Below, one piece after another: positions 1-9,509 of a DNA stretch of 64,000 nt. Under the pieces are notes generated by a model that was given only the letters and a program-made list of their open reading frames with translations, was not told where the DNA came from and ran no database searches. The position numbers were made by a program, and so were the translations under genes. Position 1 is the stretch's first letter. Each line of letters begins with the position of its first letter. The DNA comes from JACRCT01 sp036504155 (lineage in GTDB: Bacteria; Myxococcota; Myxococcia; Myxococcales; UBA5297), in the NCBI GenBank assembly GCA_036504155.1, contig DASXVQ010000151.1, positions 1 through 64,000 of the forward strand, written 5' to 3'.

Positions 1-142
1 TTGGGTAGAGCCCGGCCTCCGTGCCGGGGGCGCGTCGGTCGGTCGTGTCGGTCGTGGTCGACGCCCGGCAACAGCCGCCCCCGCCACGGAGGGCGGGCTC
101 TACCCCCCTTCCGCCGACTGAAGATGTGGGGTGACAGCAGGC
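1..142. repeat. Dispersed palindromic repeat, copy 1 (cut by window edge)
   Basis: This is the right-hand part of an element found again at 20203-20410. An inner inverted repeat pairs positions 3-29 (gggtagagcccggcctccgt...) with 80-105 (...gggcgggctctaccc). The loop carries gtcggtcg-type microsatellite sequence. The outer right arm agatgtggggtgacagca is at 122-139; its left partner would lie before base 1. The element ends about 45 bp past the stop of the minus-strand lipoprotein gene, so it is intergenic. It encodes nothing recognisable. It could be a REP- or MITE-like non-autonomous element, or act as a transcription-blocking hairpin. Confidence 0.75.
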
Positions 143-184
143 CTTCAGCCCCCGGACCACGCGGACTACCCGGGGTCCCGGTCT

Positions 185-2923
185 CTAGGGCCGTGGCGTG
201 CTGGCCGTCGTCCTGGGCTTGAGCTCGGTGAGTTGGACGAAGTCTGTCCCGTTATCGTCCGTGTCGGTCCCATTTCCGGAGAGCGCATCTGCCCCGCCGG
301 TCGCCATGCTGGTCGGCGTCGAAGCGGGATTCGCCTTGCGTACGCTTGCCCCGCCAGTCCCAGGAGCGGGCGCGTTCGAGGAGGCGCCGGCAGCGCCCTC
401 CCGATATGCCGCAGTGCCGTAACCGACAAGGTCGACATAGCCGGAGTCGGTCTTCGTTGGCAGCGCCGGCGGCGTCGAAGTGCCCTTCCAGAGCATCATC
501 TGCCCGCCGTCGGCTCCGAAGTTCGTGTTGTTGCTCTTCACGTCGCCGGGATACATCCCCAGTGAGTGCGCGACTAGGAACCAGCCATGGGCGGGCACGG
601 TGCCCGTCAGCTGGATCTGGTTCGTCCAGCTCGTCACGTTGGCGGTGTTCCGGTAGAAGATTCGGTGGTCAGTCACGCTGATGGGGCTGGAGGTCGGGTT
701 GTAGATCTCGACGTAGTCGTCGTTCACCGTCGGCCCCTCGCCGCAGATCTGGCTGATCACGAGGTGGTTGGCCCAAGAGCAACTCGTCGGCGCGTTGCAG
801 ACCGTGTCGGCGCCGACGCACTCGTAGATCCCCCCGCAGCCGCTCGCGCTGGTGCACGTCGTCCCGGGCAGGTGGGTGACGGTCGCTCCGCCGCAGACGT
901 TGCAGGCGTTCTTCGCCACCGGCGTGCAGGTCTTGGTGCCGCTCACGCAGGCCCAGGTGCTCGCGCAGTTGGAAACAGGATCGGTGCACGCCGACCCGAT
1001 GCCGGTGCCGCTGCCACCGCACATGCCGCACTCGTCCTTGGCAATCTCGGTGCAGACGCGGCCGTTGCCTCCGCAGGCCCAGGTGCTGGCGCAGCCGGAG
1101 ATCGGCGAGCTGCACGGCGTCCCGATGCCGGCAGTGGTGCCGCCGCATACGCCGCACTCGTCTTTGGCCACCGGCGTGCAACTCGTCGAGATCTGGTCGA
1201 CCGCGCAGGCGAGCTTGCTGTCGCAACCGTCGGCCGTCCTGCACGGGTCGCCGATGGCGATGACCGGGATGCCGCCGCACAGGCCGCACTCGTTTCGCCC
1301 CACGACCGCGCAGACGACGCCCACCTGCTGCGCGTTGCACACGTACTCGCTCTGGCAGTTGAACGAGTCAGGGCAGTTGATCCCCAGGCCCGTGACCGGC
1401 GTGCCCCCGCACTTGCCGCACTCGTTCTTGGCGATCGGGTCGCAGACCGCCGCGTCCCCGGCGGCGTTGCAGACGATCGTCGAGTCGCAGCCCGAGGGCG
1501 CGACGCATGCCTTGCCGACGTTGCCGACCGCGGGCCCGCCGCAGACCTTGCACGCGTTGCGGCCGACGGGGGCGCAGGCGAGCGCGTCGCCGGCGGCGTT
1601 GCAGGCGTACTTGCTGTCGCAGCCCTCGCCGTCGATGCAGAAGGTGCCCAGGCCCGAGACCGGCGCTCCGCCGCAGACCCCGCACTCGTTCTTCGCCATC
1701 GGGGCGCAGACCGCGCCGTCGCCGGCGGCGTTGCAGACCGTCTGGCTCGCACAGCCGGTGGTGGACGTGCACGGGGCCCCCAGGCCCGACACGGCCACGC
1801 CGCCACACACGCCACACTCGTTCTTGGCGATGACCGGGCACTCCACGCCGACGAGCTGCGCGTTGCACGCATAGCTGGCCGCGCACCCCGAGGCGCTCGC
1901 GCAGGGCGCGCCCACCGAGGACACCGGCGCGCCGCCGCACAGGCCGCACTCGTTGAAGGACGCCTCGTCGGGGCAGGAGAGGCACCGTCCGCCCAGGCAC
2001 GCCCGCCCGCCGCCGCACTCCTCGCGGGTCAGGCAGGCGCCGCACAGCCCGTCGCGGCAGACCTGCTCGGTGGGGCAGTCGTCGATGTTGCGGCAGTGGC
2101 TGCAGACGCCCTCGACGCAGGCCAGGCCCGCCTCGCAGTCGGCGAGCGTGGCGCAGCCCTTGCCCAGCGGGCAGGCCGAGCACTTGCCGCCGCAGTCGAC
2201 GTCCGTCTCGTCGCCGTCCTTGAGGTGATCGGTGCAGGTCGGCGCCAAGCAGCGCTTCTCGACGCACACCTGCGGGCTGGCGCACTCGCCGCAGCCGAGG
2301 GTCTTGCCGCAGCCGTCGTCGTCGTCGCCGCAGGCGCTGGCCGCGCAGGTCTTGGCCTCGCAGCCGCACTTGCCCTGCAGGCACTTGTCGGGCGCGGCGC
2401 AGACGGTGGTGCAGTCGCCGCAGCGGGCCGGGTCGTTGGCCGTGTCCACGCAGGCCCCGTCGCACCAGCGCTGGCCCAAGAGGCATCGCTCCGCGGCCCG
2501 GCCGGTGAGCGAGACGACGTACTCGGGCGCGTTGTCGGCGTCGGACTCGATGACGAACTGCGCGCCGTCCGGGCCCTCGGCGTCCGGGGCGCGGTAGGTC
2601 AACGCCACCTTCACCGAGGCGCCCGCGGCGATCTGCGCCGGCAGCGCCTCGGCCGAGAACGCCGAGCGCGCGTCGTTGCGCACGTAGGAGCGGGAGACCA
2701 GCAGCGTCGTGCTGCCGGTGTTGGAGACCGAGAGCGAGAGGGACGCGGACTGGCCGGCCTCGAGCTGGGCGAAGTCCAGGGCGAGCGGATCGACCGCGAT
2801 CGAGGAGTGCGTCCGCTGCGTGCCGTACTCGTCGTTGCAGGCGGCGAGGGCGAGGGGAGCGAGGGCGAGCAGCGGCAGCAGTGCGACGGCGGTCAGGGAT
2901 GAGGGACGGGATGGGGACTGCAA
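185..2923 (-). CDS. Cys-rich repeat lipoprotein with C-terminal lamin-tail-like domain
   Basis: A 912-residue predicted outer-surface lipoprotein. The TTG start is chosen because aaggag sits six bases upstream. The signal peptide ends in a lipobox (LALAAC, Cys about 28). An immunoglobulin-like choice-of-anchor segment follows (about 40-140), then a long Cys-rich region with short CxxC units. About nine degenerate repeats of roughly 50-60 residues, built on (A)KNECGxCGGxPVxGLG...C...GC, follow. The C-terminal 190 residues (from about NHLVISQICGEG, with DYVEIYNP) fit a lamin-tail (LTD) domain, known in secreted bacterial proteins. The repeats suggest a disulfide-rich stalk that displays the terminal domain. 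No enzyme motif is visible, and the function is unknown. Downstream lies the palindromic repeat. Confidence 0.85.
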   Translation of the reverse strand: MQSPSRPSSLTAVALLPLLALAPLALAACNDEYGTQRTHSSIAVDPLALDFAQLEAGQSASLSLSVSNTGSTTLLVSRSYVRNDARSAFSAEALPAQIAAGASVKVALTYRAPDAEGPDGAQFVIESDADNAPEYVVSLTGRAAERCLLGQRWCDGACVDTANDPARCGDCTTVCAAPDKCLQGKCGCEAKTCAASACGDDDDGCGKTLGCGECASPQVCVEKRCLAPTCTDHLKDGDETDVDCGGKCSACPLGKGCATLADCEAGLACVEGVCSHCRNIDDCPTEQVCRDGLCGACLTREECGGGRACLGGRCLSCPDEASFNECGLCGGAPVSSVGAPCASASGCAASYACNAQLVGVECPVIAKNECGVCGGVAVSGLGAPCTSTTGCASQTVCNAAGDGAVCAPMAKNECGVCGGAPVSGLGTFCIDGEGCDSKYACNAAGDALACAPVGRNACKVCGGPAVGNVGKACVAPSGCDSTIVCNAAGDAAVCDPIAKNECGKCGGTPVTGLGINCPDSFNCQSEYVCNAQQVGVVCAVVGRNECGLCGGIPVIAIGDPCRTADGCDSKLACAVDQISTSCTPVAKDECGVCGGTTAGIGTPCSSPISGCASTWACGGNGRVCTEIAKDECGMCGGSGTGIGSACTDPVSNCASTWACVSGTKTCTPVAKNACNVCGGATVTHLPGTTCTSASGCGGIYECVGADTVCNAPTSCSWANHLVISQICGEGPTVNDDYVEIYNPTSSPISVTDHRIFYRNTANVTSWTNQIQLTGTVPAHGWFLVAHSLGMYPGDVKSNNTNFGADGGQMMLWKGTSTPPALPTKTDSGYVDLVGYGTAAYREGAAGASSNAPAPGTGGASVRKANPASTPTSMATGGADALSGNGTDTDDNGTDFVQLTELKPRTTASTPRP

Positions 2924-3038
2924 AGGGTCGCTCCTTGGAATCGGCCTGGTCGCCAGTGTAACGGGCTCTGCGTCCCAAGCCGAGCGCGGGCGCGGGCGCG
3001 GGCATGCCAGGTCGGGCGGGAGCAGGTGGGTCCAGGTC

Positions 3039-5078
3039 CTACCGGCGCGGCAGCGTGATGCGGAAGGCGGTCTCGCGCTCGTCCGAGCGCACCTCGAGGC
3101 TGCCGCCGTGGCGGTGCACCAGCTCGCGGGCGATGAACAGGCCCAGGCCCAGCCCGCGCTGAGCCGGCCCCGTCTCGCCGCGGCGGAAGGGCTCGAAGAG
3201 GTGCGGGAGAATCCCGGGGTCGATCGGCGGGCCCTGGTTGGCCACCTCCACGATCACCGAGCCGGGGCGGCCCTCGACGCGGACGTCCACCGGCGTCCCC
3301 GGCGCGCCGTGGGTGAGCGCGTTGGCGAGCAGGTTGGAGACGGCCTGCGAGATGCGCCCCGGGTCCCACTCGCCCCGGGCGTCGCTGCCCGAGCCGCGCA
3401 GCGAGAGGGCGCGGCCGGGGTGCGCCTCGCCTGCCTCCTCCACCGCCTGCCGGCAGAGCGCGAGCAGGTCCACCGGCCGGACCTCGAGCGGGATGGGCTG
3501 CCCGGCGCGGACGCGGGTGAAGTCCAGGAGGTCGCGGACGATCTGCTCCATGCGGTCGGCGCTGGACTTGATCCGCCCCGCCGTCCGGACCGCGCGCTCG
3601 GGCAGCCCCGGGTCGCGCAGCAGGGTCGTCGCCGACAGGCTGATGGCGCACAGCGGCGTGCGCAGGTCGTGGCTGACGATGCCCAGCACGTGCTGCTGGT
3701 AGTCCTTGGCCGCGCGCTCCTCGGTGACGTCGCGCAGCACCAGGCCCACGCCCACCACCTCCTGGCCGGCGCGCACCGGGTAGAAGCTCTCCAGGATGAC
3801 CGCGCGCCGGTCGGGCCGGCCCGGCACCAGCCCCGCCAGCTCCACGTCGGCGATCGCCGTGCCGGTCTGCATCACCTGGCGGCACAGGGCCTCGATCCTC
3901 TCGATCTCGGCGACGCCGGGAAACAGCTCGCTCAGGCGCTTGCCCAGGTGCTGCTCGGGAGGGATGCCTCCGATGGCCGCGGCCACCTCGTTGACCCGGG
4001 CGAAGCGCAGCTCGCGGTCCAGCACCGCCAGCCCCACCGGCGCCGCGGCGTAGGTGCCGCCCAGGACGGCCAGCGCCTCGGCCGACCTGGCGGCCAGCCG
4101 CGCCGCGTCCTCCCGGAGCTGCTGCTGGACGATGGCCGCCGCCGCCCGGTCGGCGATGGCGCGCAGGAGCGTCCGGTCGCGCTCGGAGAAGTCCTCCGCC
4201 GTCAGCGAGGCCATCGCCAGCACGCCGATGAGCCGGCCCTCGGAGACCAGCGGCACCGCGTAGGCGCCTCGCAGGCGGGCCGCCTCGCGCGAGCCGCGCA
4301 GCAGCGGGTCGTGCGCGGACGCGCGGCCCCCCAGCGGCCGCCGCGCCTGGGCCACCTGGCCGGCCAGCCCCTCGCCGGACCGGATCTGGAGGTCCGCGGT
4401 CAGGCCGCGCTCCAGGCCCACCGCCGCGCGCAGCCGCAGGGCGTCGCCGTCGGCCAGGAGCAGCCGCAGCGCGTCGACCTCCTCGGCCGTCTCCGCGACC
4501 GCGACCAGCAGGGCCTTGAGGAGGTCGTCCAGCGTGCGGCTCTCCAGCGAGGCCGCCGCGAGGCGGTCGAGGGCGCGCAGCGTGCGGTGCTCCTCGACGA
4601 AGCTGGCGTCCACCGAGGAGCGGATGGCGGCGTCGATGGCCCAGCCGATGGCCTGGGCGTCGCCCGTGCGCACCAGCGGCTCGCCGCGCCGGTGCGCGAA
4701 GTCGAGCAGCACGTGCCGCAGCAGGAAGAGCTCGGTGAGGATGTCGTTGAGGCCCAGGCCCGCGGCCAGCCGGACGTGGGCGTGGGTCTTGGCCTCGTCG
4801 GCGGCGGGGTGGGCGCCGCCGAAGCCGGCGGACGCGACGCGGTCCAGGACCTGCGAGAGCACCGCCGGCAGGTGGTCCACCAGCTCGGGCTCGGGGAAGC
4901 GCCGCGCCGGGGAGCAGTCGCGGAGGGCCTCCTTCCAGCGCGCGAGCACCTCGGCGCGAACCCCGTGCAGGAGCTCGGTGAGCGAGCGAGCTCCCGCGGA
5001 GTCGGGGGGCTGGGTGCCGGTGCCTTCCACGCGGGAAACGTAGGGCTCCCGACGCGACGAGATGCTCACCAAACCCAT
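3039..5078 (-). CDS. Sensor histidine kinase with RsbRD-like N-terminus, GAF and PAS
   Basis: A cytoplasmic sensor kinase of 679 residues with no membrane segment. The order is: an N-terminal helical region resembling RsbRD_N (about 25-150), a GAF domain (about 190-330), a PAS domain (about 335-455), a HisKA H-box (IVSHDLRTPL, His about 470) and an HATPase domain with N-box NLLANALTHG and G-box RGLGLGLF near the C-terminus. The phosphoacceptor His and ATP-binding motifs look intact. No receiver domain is attached and no response regulator is adjacent, so the partner is unknown. The frame stays open upstream to 5255, but ATG 5078 is preferred because the AT-richer stretch just upstream looks like a promoter. 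The gene is divergent from the efflux operon, and about 180 bp of shared upstream DNA may serve both. Confidence 0.85.
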   Translation of the reverse strand: MGLVSISSRREPYVSRVEGTGTQPPDSAGARSLTELLHGVRAEVLARWKEALRDCSPARRFPEPELVDHLPAVLSQVLDRVASAGFGGAHPAADEAKTHAHVRLAAGLGLNDILTELFLLRHVLLDFAHRRGEPLVRTGDAQAIGWAIDAAIRSSVDASFVEEHRTLRALDRLAAASLESRTLDDLLKALLVAVAETAEEVDALRLLLADGDALRLRAAVGLERGLTADLQIRSGEGLAGQVAQARRPLGGRASAHDPLLRGSREAARLRGAYAVPLVSEGRLIGVLAMASLTAEDFSERDRTLLRAIADRAAAAIVQQQLREDAARLAARSAEALAVLGGTYAAAPVGLAVLDRELRFARVNEVAAAIGGIPPEQHLGKRLSELFPGVAEIERIEALCRQVMQTGTAIADVELAGLVPGRPDRRAVILESFYPVRAGQEVVGVGLVLRDVTEERAAKDYQQHVLGIVSHDLRTPLCAISLSATTLLRDPGLPERAVRTAGRIKSSADRMEQIVRDLLDFTRVRAGQPIPLEVRPVDLLALCRQAVEEAGEAHPGRALSLRGSGSDARGEWDPGRISQAVSNLLANALTHGAPGTPVDVRVEGRPGSVIVEVANQGPPIDPGILPHLFEPFRRGETGPAQRGLGLGLFIARELVHRHGGSLEVRSDERETAFRITLPRR

Positions 5079-5260
5079 ACGAATAGTGAATGTCCGTGCC
5101 CGGCGACCCTCGCGCGGCGAGCGCTTCCTGCCCGGGCCTGCAGGCGCCGGAGCTTCGGGCGGCGCAGGCGCGCCGTCGCCGCGACGCGCCGCGCCGCGGA
5201 GGGCCCGGCCCGGACGGACTCCAGGATGCCTAGCTTTGGCCTGCCGCCAGAGCACGCGCC

Positions 5261-6817
5261 TTGCCTGCCCCGACTCCCATCGCCGGCCGCCCGCCCGCCA
5301 ACAAATGGGTCGTCACGATCTCGGTGACCTTCGGGACCCTGATGGGGACCATCGACGCCTCCATCGTCAACGTCGCGCTGCCGCACATCCGCGGCTCGGT
5401 GGGCGCGACCCTCGAGGAGATCACCTGGGTCATCACCGGCTTCGTCGTCGCGACCGTGCTGGTGATGCCGCTGACCGCCTTCCTGGGGCGCTTCTTCGGC
5501 CAGAAGCGGGTGTACCTGGTGAGCCTGGTGCTGTTCGTCATCGGCTCGATGCTCTGCGGCACGGCCCGCTCGCTGCCCGAGCTGGTGACCTTCCGCGCCC
5601 TGCAGGGGCTGGGCGCGGGCGCGCTGCAGCCGACCGAGCAGGCGATCCTCCGGCAGACCTTCCCGCCCGAGGAGCAGGGGATGGCCATGGCCCTGTTCGG
5701 GATGGCCGTGATGATCGGCCCGGCGGTCGGCCCCACGCTGGGCGGGTTCATCGTCGACAACTACAGCTGGCCCTGGATCTTCTACGTCAACCTCCCGGTG
5801 GGCCTGCTGGGCCTGTTCATGGTCTCGCGCTTCGTGCACGAGCCCGAGGACGTGCGGCAGGCCTTCCGCGAGCAGGCGGCGGCGCAGCGCAAGAACCTCG
5901 ACTGGCAGGGCATCGCCCTGATGTGCGTCGGGCTGGGCGGGCTGCAGTACGTGCTCGAGGAGGGCCAGCGCTACGACTGGTTCGACTCCTCGACCATCAC
6001 CGCGACGAGCCTGGTGGCGGCCTTCGCCCTGGCCGCCTTCGCGGTGCGCGAGCTGACCGCGCCGGTGCCGGCGGTGAACCTGCGCCTGTTCAAGGACAAG
6101 GTCTTCCTCTCCGGCACCCTCATCGGCGCGGTGATGTTCGCGATGCTGATGGCGAACATGTTCCTGCTGCCGGTCTTCATGCAGACGCTGCTGGGCTTCA
6201 CCGCGCTGCAGTCCGGCGTGGCGCTGATGCCGCGCGTGCTGGTGATGATGGTCTTCACGCCGGTGGTCGGGCGCCTCTACAACCGCCTCTCGCCGCGCGC
6301 GGTGGTCGGCGTGGGCATCGTCGCCTTCGCCATCGGCGCCTGGCAGATGAGCCACTTCACCGCCGCGACCGGCATGGGGCAGATCGTCGGGGCGATCATG
6401 ATCCAGGGGGTGGGCTTCAGCTGCCTGTTCGTGCCGCTGACCACCGTCGCCCTGGCCACCATCGAGCGGGCGCGGCTGACCGACGCCACCGGCCTCAACT
6501 CGCTGTTCCGGCAGATCGGCGGCTCGGTGGGGCTGGCCGTCTTCGCCACGCTGCTGGTGCGCTACTCCGCCGCCGCCCGCGTCGGCCTGGTCCCGCACCT
6601 CTCCGCGACGAACCCGCGGATCGCCGCGCGGCTGGCCAGGCCGGGGGGCCTGGCCGCGCTGCAGGGCCTGGTGGAGCAGCAGGCGGCGGTGCTGGCCTTC
6701 GAGAAGCTCTTCCTGCTGTCGGGCATCGCCTTCCTGTGCGTGCTGCCGCTCCTGTACCTGCTGCGCTCCGACCGGCACGGCGCGGCGCGGCGGCCGGGGC
6801 CGCTCCTGGAGCACTGA
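5261..6817 (+). CDS. MFS drug exporter, DHA2 (EmrB/QacA) family
   Basis: A 518-residue inner-membrane transporter. The N-terminus contains the family-typical TLMGTIDASIVNVALPHI, followed by WVITGFVVATVLVMPL, a GRFFGQKR loop (motif A type) and RALQGLGAGALQPT. The hydrophobic pattern supports about 14 membrane helices, as usual for proton-driven DHA2 drug exporters. The start is TTG; no better ATG lies before the first helix. The HlyD-type gene begins 7 bp after the stop, the usual EmrB-EmrA tandem for export across both membranes. An outer-membrane TolC-like gene is not in the window. The substrate cannot be predicted. Confidence 0.92.
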   Translation: MPAPTPIAGRPPANKWVVTISVTFGTLMGTIDASIVNVALPHIRGSVGATLEEITWVITGFVVATVLVMPLTAFLGRFFGQKRVYLVSLVLFVIGSMLCGTARSLPELVTFRALQGLGAGALQPTEQAILRQTFPPEEQGMAMALFGMAVMIGPAVGPTLGGFIVDNYSWPWIFYVNLPVGLLGLFMVSRFVHEPEDVRQAFREQAAAQRKNLDWQGIALMCVGLGGLQYVLEEGQRYDWFDSSTITATSLVAAFALAAFAVRELTAPVPAVNLRLFKDKVFLSGTLIGAVMFAMLMANMFLLPVFMQTLLGFTALQSGVALMPRVLVMMVFTPVVGRLYNRLSPRAVVGVGIVAFAIGAWQMSHFTAATGMGQIVGAIMIQGVGFSCLFVPLTTVALATIERARLTDATGLNSLFRQIGGSVGLAVFATLLVRYSAAARVGLVPHLSATNPRIAARLARPGGLAALQGLVEQQAAVLAFEKLFLLSGIAFLCVLPLLYLLRSDRHGAARRPGPLLEH

Positions 6818-6824
6818 GGCCACG

Positions 6825-8104
6825 ATGAGCGAGCCCACCGCCCCCGCGCCCGAAGCCGCCGCGCCGCCGCCGATGCCGCCGCAGCCACCACCGACACCTC
6901 CGCCGGCGCCCGGGCCGCACCCGCGGCGCCGGCTGCGCGACCGGCTGCCCCGGTTCTCCAAGAGCCGGCCGTTCCTCGTCCTGGGCGGGGTCGCCGCGCT
7001 CGTCGCCCTGGGCATCGTCCTCTTCCTGCTCGTCACCGCCGGCCAGGAGTCGACCGACGACGCCCAGGTGGACGCCGACGTGGTCGCGCTGGCGCCGCGG
7101 GTCTCCGGGCTCGTGCGCCGGCTGGCGGTGAAGGAGAACCAGCGGGTGCACCGGGGCGAGCTGCTGCTCGAGCTGGACGACGCCGACTACCTGGCGCGGG
7201 TCAACGAGGCCGAGGCCGCGCTGCAGACCGCGCAGGCGCAGGCCGACGCCGCCGAGCAGCAGGTGGCGGTCGCCGAGGCCACCGCCCACGGCGGGCTGTC
7301 GTCGGCGCAGGCGGCGGTGGCGGGCTCGTCGGTGCAGGTGGAGGCCGCGCGGGCCCAGGCGCGGGCGGCGCGCGCCGGGCCCAGGCCGACCGGCGCAAGG
7401 CCGCCACCGACCTCGACCGCACCCAGCGGCTGCGCGAAGGCGGGGCCGCGGCGCAGCAGCAGCTCGACAACGCCCGGGAGGCGCTGGAGTCCGCGCAGGC
7501 CGCGGTGGCCCAGCGCCAGGCCGAGCTCGCCGCCGCCGAGGAGGCCGCGCGCGCCGCCGAGAGCGGGGTCGAGCAGGCGCAGGGCCGGCTCGCCCAGTCC
7601 TCGCCGGCCGAGGCGCAGATCGCCATCGCCCAGGCCAACGCCCGGCTGGCGCAGGCGCGCGTCGCCGGAGCGGAGGCGGCGCTGAACCTCGCCCGGCTGC
7701 AGCTCTCGTACACGCGGGTGGTCGCGCCCGGCGACGGCACGGTCACCGAGCTCTCGGCGCGCGAGGGCCAGCTGGCGCAGGCCGGGCAGCCGCTGGCGTC
7801 GCTGGTGCCCGAGGCCACCTACGTGGTCGCCAACTTCAAGGAGACGCAGATCGGCAAGATGCGCCCCGGCCAACGCGCGACGGTGAAGATCGACACCTAC
7901 GGCCACCGCCGCTTCGAGGGCCGCGTGGAGAGCCTGTCCGGCGGAACCGGGGCGCGCTTCTCGGTCCTGCCGCCCGAGAACGCCACCGGCAACTTCGTGA
8001 AGGTCGTCCAGCGCGTGCCGGTGCGAATCGCCTGGGTGCGCCCGCCCGACGTGCCGCTGCGTGCCGGGCTGTCGACCAACATCACGGTCTACGTCGACCC
8101 GTGA
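6825..8104 (+). CDS. HlyD/EmrA-type membrane-fusion protein, frameshifted
   Basis: The periplasmic adaptor partner of the upstream MFS exporter. It has a Pro-rich cytoplasmic start, one membrane helix (about residues 50-70), the biotinyl-lipoyl-like start (DDAQVDADVVALAPRVSG), a long Ala/Gln-rich coiled hairpin and a beta-barrel with SYTRVVAPGDGTV and VVANFKETQIGKMRPGQ. The frame of 6825 loses family-like sequence near 7371-7380. Coding continues in the frame that reads ADRRKAATDLDRTQRL and runs to the stop at 8104. A single missing base (or two extra) in a GC run explains this. Repaired, the protein would be about 426 residues, normal for EmrA. Either the gene is inactive or the base is a sequence error. 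Confidence 0.82.
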
Positions 8105-8119
8105 GGCGGCGGCGTCGCG

Positions 8120-9355
8120 CTACAGGCGGTCGAAGGCGGCGTTCAGGGCGTCGGTCAGCGCCCGGTCCATCGCCGTCTCGCAGGTGAACCCGGCCGGGCC
8201 CGCCTGCACCAGCGGGCCGACGGCGGCGCCGACGCCCTGGGCGGTGCGCCCGGCGAAGGTGGCGTTCCAGGAGGCCTGCGCCACGCACATCGCCGCCCCG
8301 TTCTCCAGCTTGAGCGAGAGCTTCAGGGTCGCCGCGAGGACCAGCTCGGCCTTGGAGAGATCGCCTACCAGGATCTGCTGGGCGAGGCCGCGGCGGATGC
8401 TCTCCTGCGCCTGCTGGCGGATCATGAACACCACGTGCTTGCGGCCGGCGAGCGCCTCCTCGTGCCGCTCGGGGATGCCGGAGATGTCCACCGCCACCGT
8501 GCGGCCGTTGAGCTTGGCGCGGCCGGGGCTCGCCGCGGGCGGCAGGGGAACGGGCGGGGGCGCGGCATAGCCCTGCGGCGCGGCAGGCGCGGCCGGCGCC
8601 AAAGCCGCGCCGGGGACGAACGCCGCCGGAGCGCCCGAGGACTGGGCCAGGTAGGCGAACAGGCGCTTGACGATCTCCGTCTCCTCCGAGCCGGTGGTGT
8701 TCGTCCACAGGCTGTACTGGACCCAGGCGCCGGGGGCGGCCTCCAGGTTGTTCTTGGCCATGCGCGGCAGCGCGCGGGCGTAGACCACCGTCGTGCCGTC
8801 GCCGCGGGGCCACCACCAGACGAGCAGCGCGGAGTCGATCTCCTCGTTCACCTTCCACTTCGCGGTCACCACGTGGTGCACCTTGCGTTCGGACTGGCCG
8901 ACGCGCGGGGCGAGGAAGGCCTTGACGAACGAGGTGGAGGCGCCCGGGTCGTCCACCTTGACGATCTCCGGGAGCTTCAGCCGCGGGTCGCCGCGGTCGA
9001 TGCGGTCGTAGAGCCGCGGGTCGTCGGTGCGCAGGGCCTCCCACTCCGTCTCCACGATGCTGCGCGACAGCTTCCAGGCCTCGTCGCCCTCCGGGGTGGG
9101 CCGGTACTGGAAGGGCAGCCGGTCCTTGGCGTCGGCGAGCTGGCCCTGCTCGGCGGCGACGAACTGGCGCACCATGGCGCCCACCGACTCCGGCGGCACC
9201 GGCGAGGCGACGAAGCGCTGGGTGGGGCTCAGGTACGAGTCGCTGGTGTACTTGAAGTCCACGCGCGTGAAGTGGCGCGAGCACCCCGTCGACGAGAGGA
9301 CCAGCCACGCGAGCGCCGCGGCAGCGCCCAACCGCCCGTTCAATCGGTTCGTCAC
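8120..9355 (-). CDS. Predicted lipoprotein of unknown function
   Basis: A 411-residue protein with a GTG start preceded by gagga at good spacing. The signal peptide ends in a lipobox (LSSTGC, Cys about 25). Mature-chain features are a charged N-terminal half, a Pro/Ala-rich linker (about 260-290) and a C-terminal domain starting near KLNGRTVAVDISGIP. I do not recognise the family. The C-terminal part (VDISGIPERHE... and GAAMCVAQASWNATF) suggests a mixed alpha/beta fold. The gene converges on the efflux operon with only 15 bp between stops, so a functional link is not implied. Confidence 0.8.
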   Translation of the reverse strand: MTNRLNGRLGAAAALAWLVLSSTGCSRHFTRVDFKYTSDSYLSPTQRFVASPVPPESVGAMVRQFVAAEQGQLADAKDRLPFQYRPTPEGDEAWKLSRSIVETEWEALRTDDPRLYDRIDRGDPRLKLPEIVKVDDPGASTSFVKAFLAPRVGQSERKVHHVVTAKWKVNEEIDSALLVWWWPRGDGTTVVYARALPRMAKNNLEAAPGAWVQYSLWTNTTGSEETEIVKRLFAYLAQSSGAPAAFVPGAALAPAAPAAPQGYAAPPPVPLPPAASPGRAKLNGRTVAVDISGIPERHEEALAGRKHVVFMIRQQAQESIRRGLAQQILVGDLSKAELVLAATLKLSLKLENGAAMCVAQASWNATFAGRTAQGVGAAVGPLVQAGPAGFTCETAMDRALTDALNAAFDRL

Positions 9356-9509
9356 GGATGTTTCCTCGCTGAAGTGAAGCCCGGCCGGCCTCGAAGCCCC
9401 CCGGCCGGAAGCTCGTTGCCGGACACGGTAGACGGATCGGGGGCCCGCCTTCCAGTGGCGCCAGGTCGCGGCGCCGCACGGGCCGTGCGGGGGCCGAAGG
9501 CTTGCGCCC

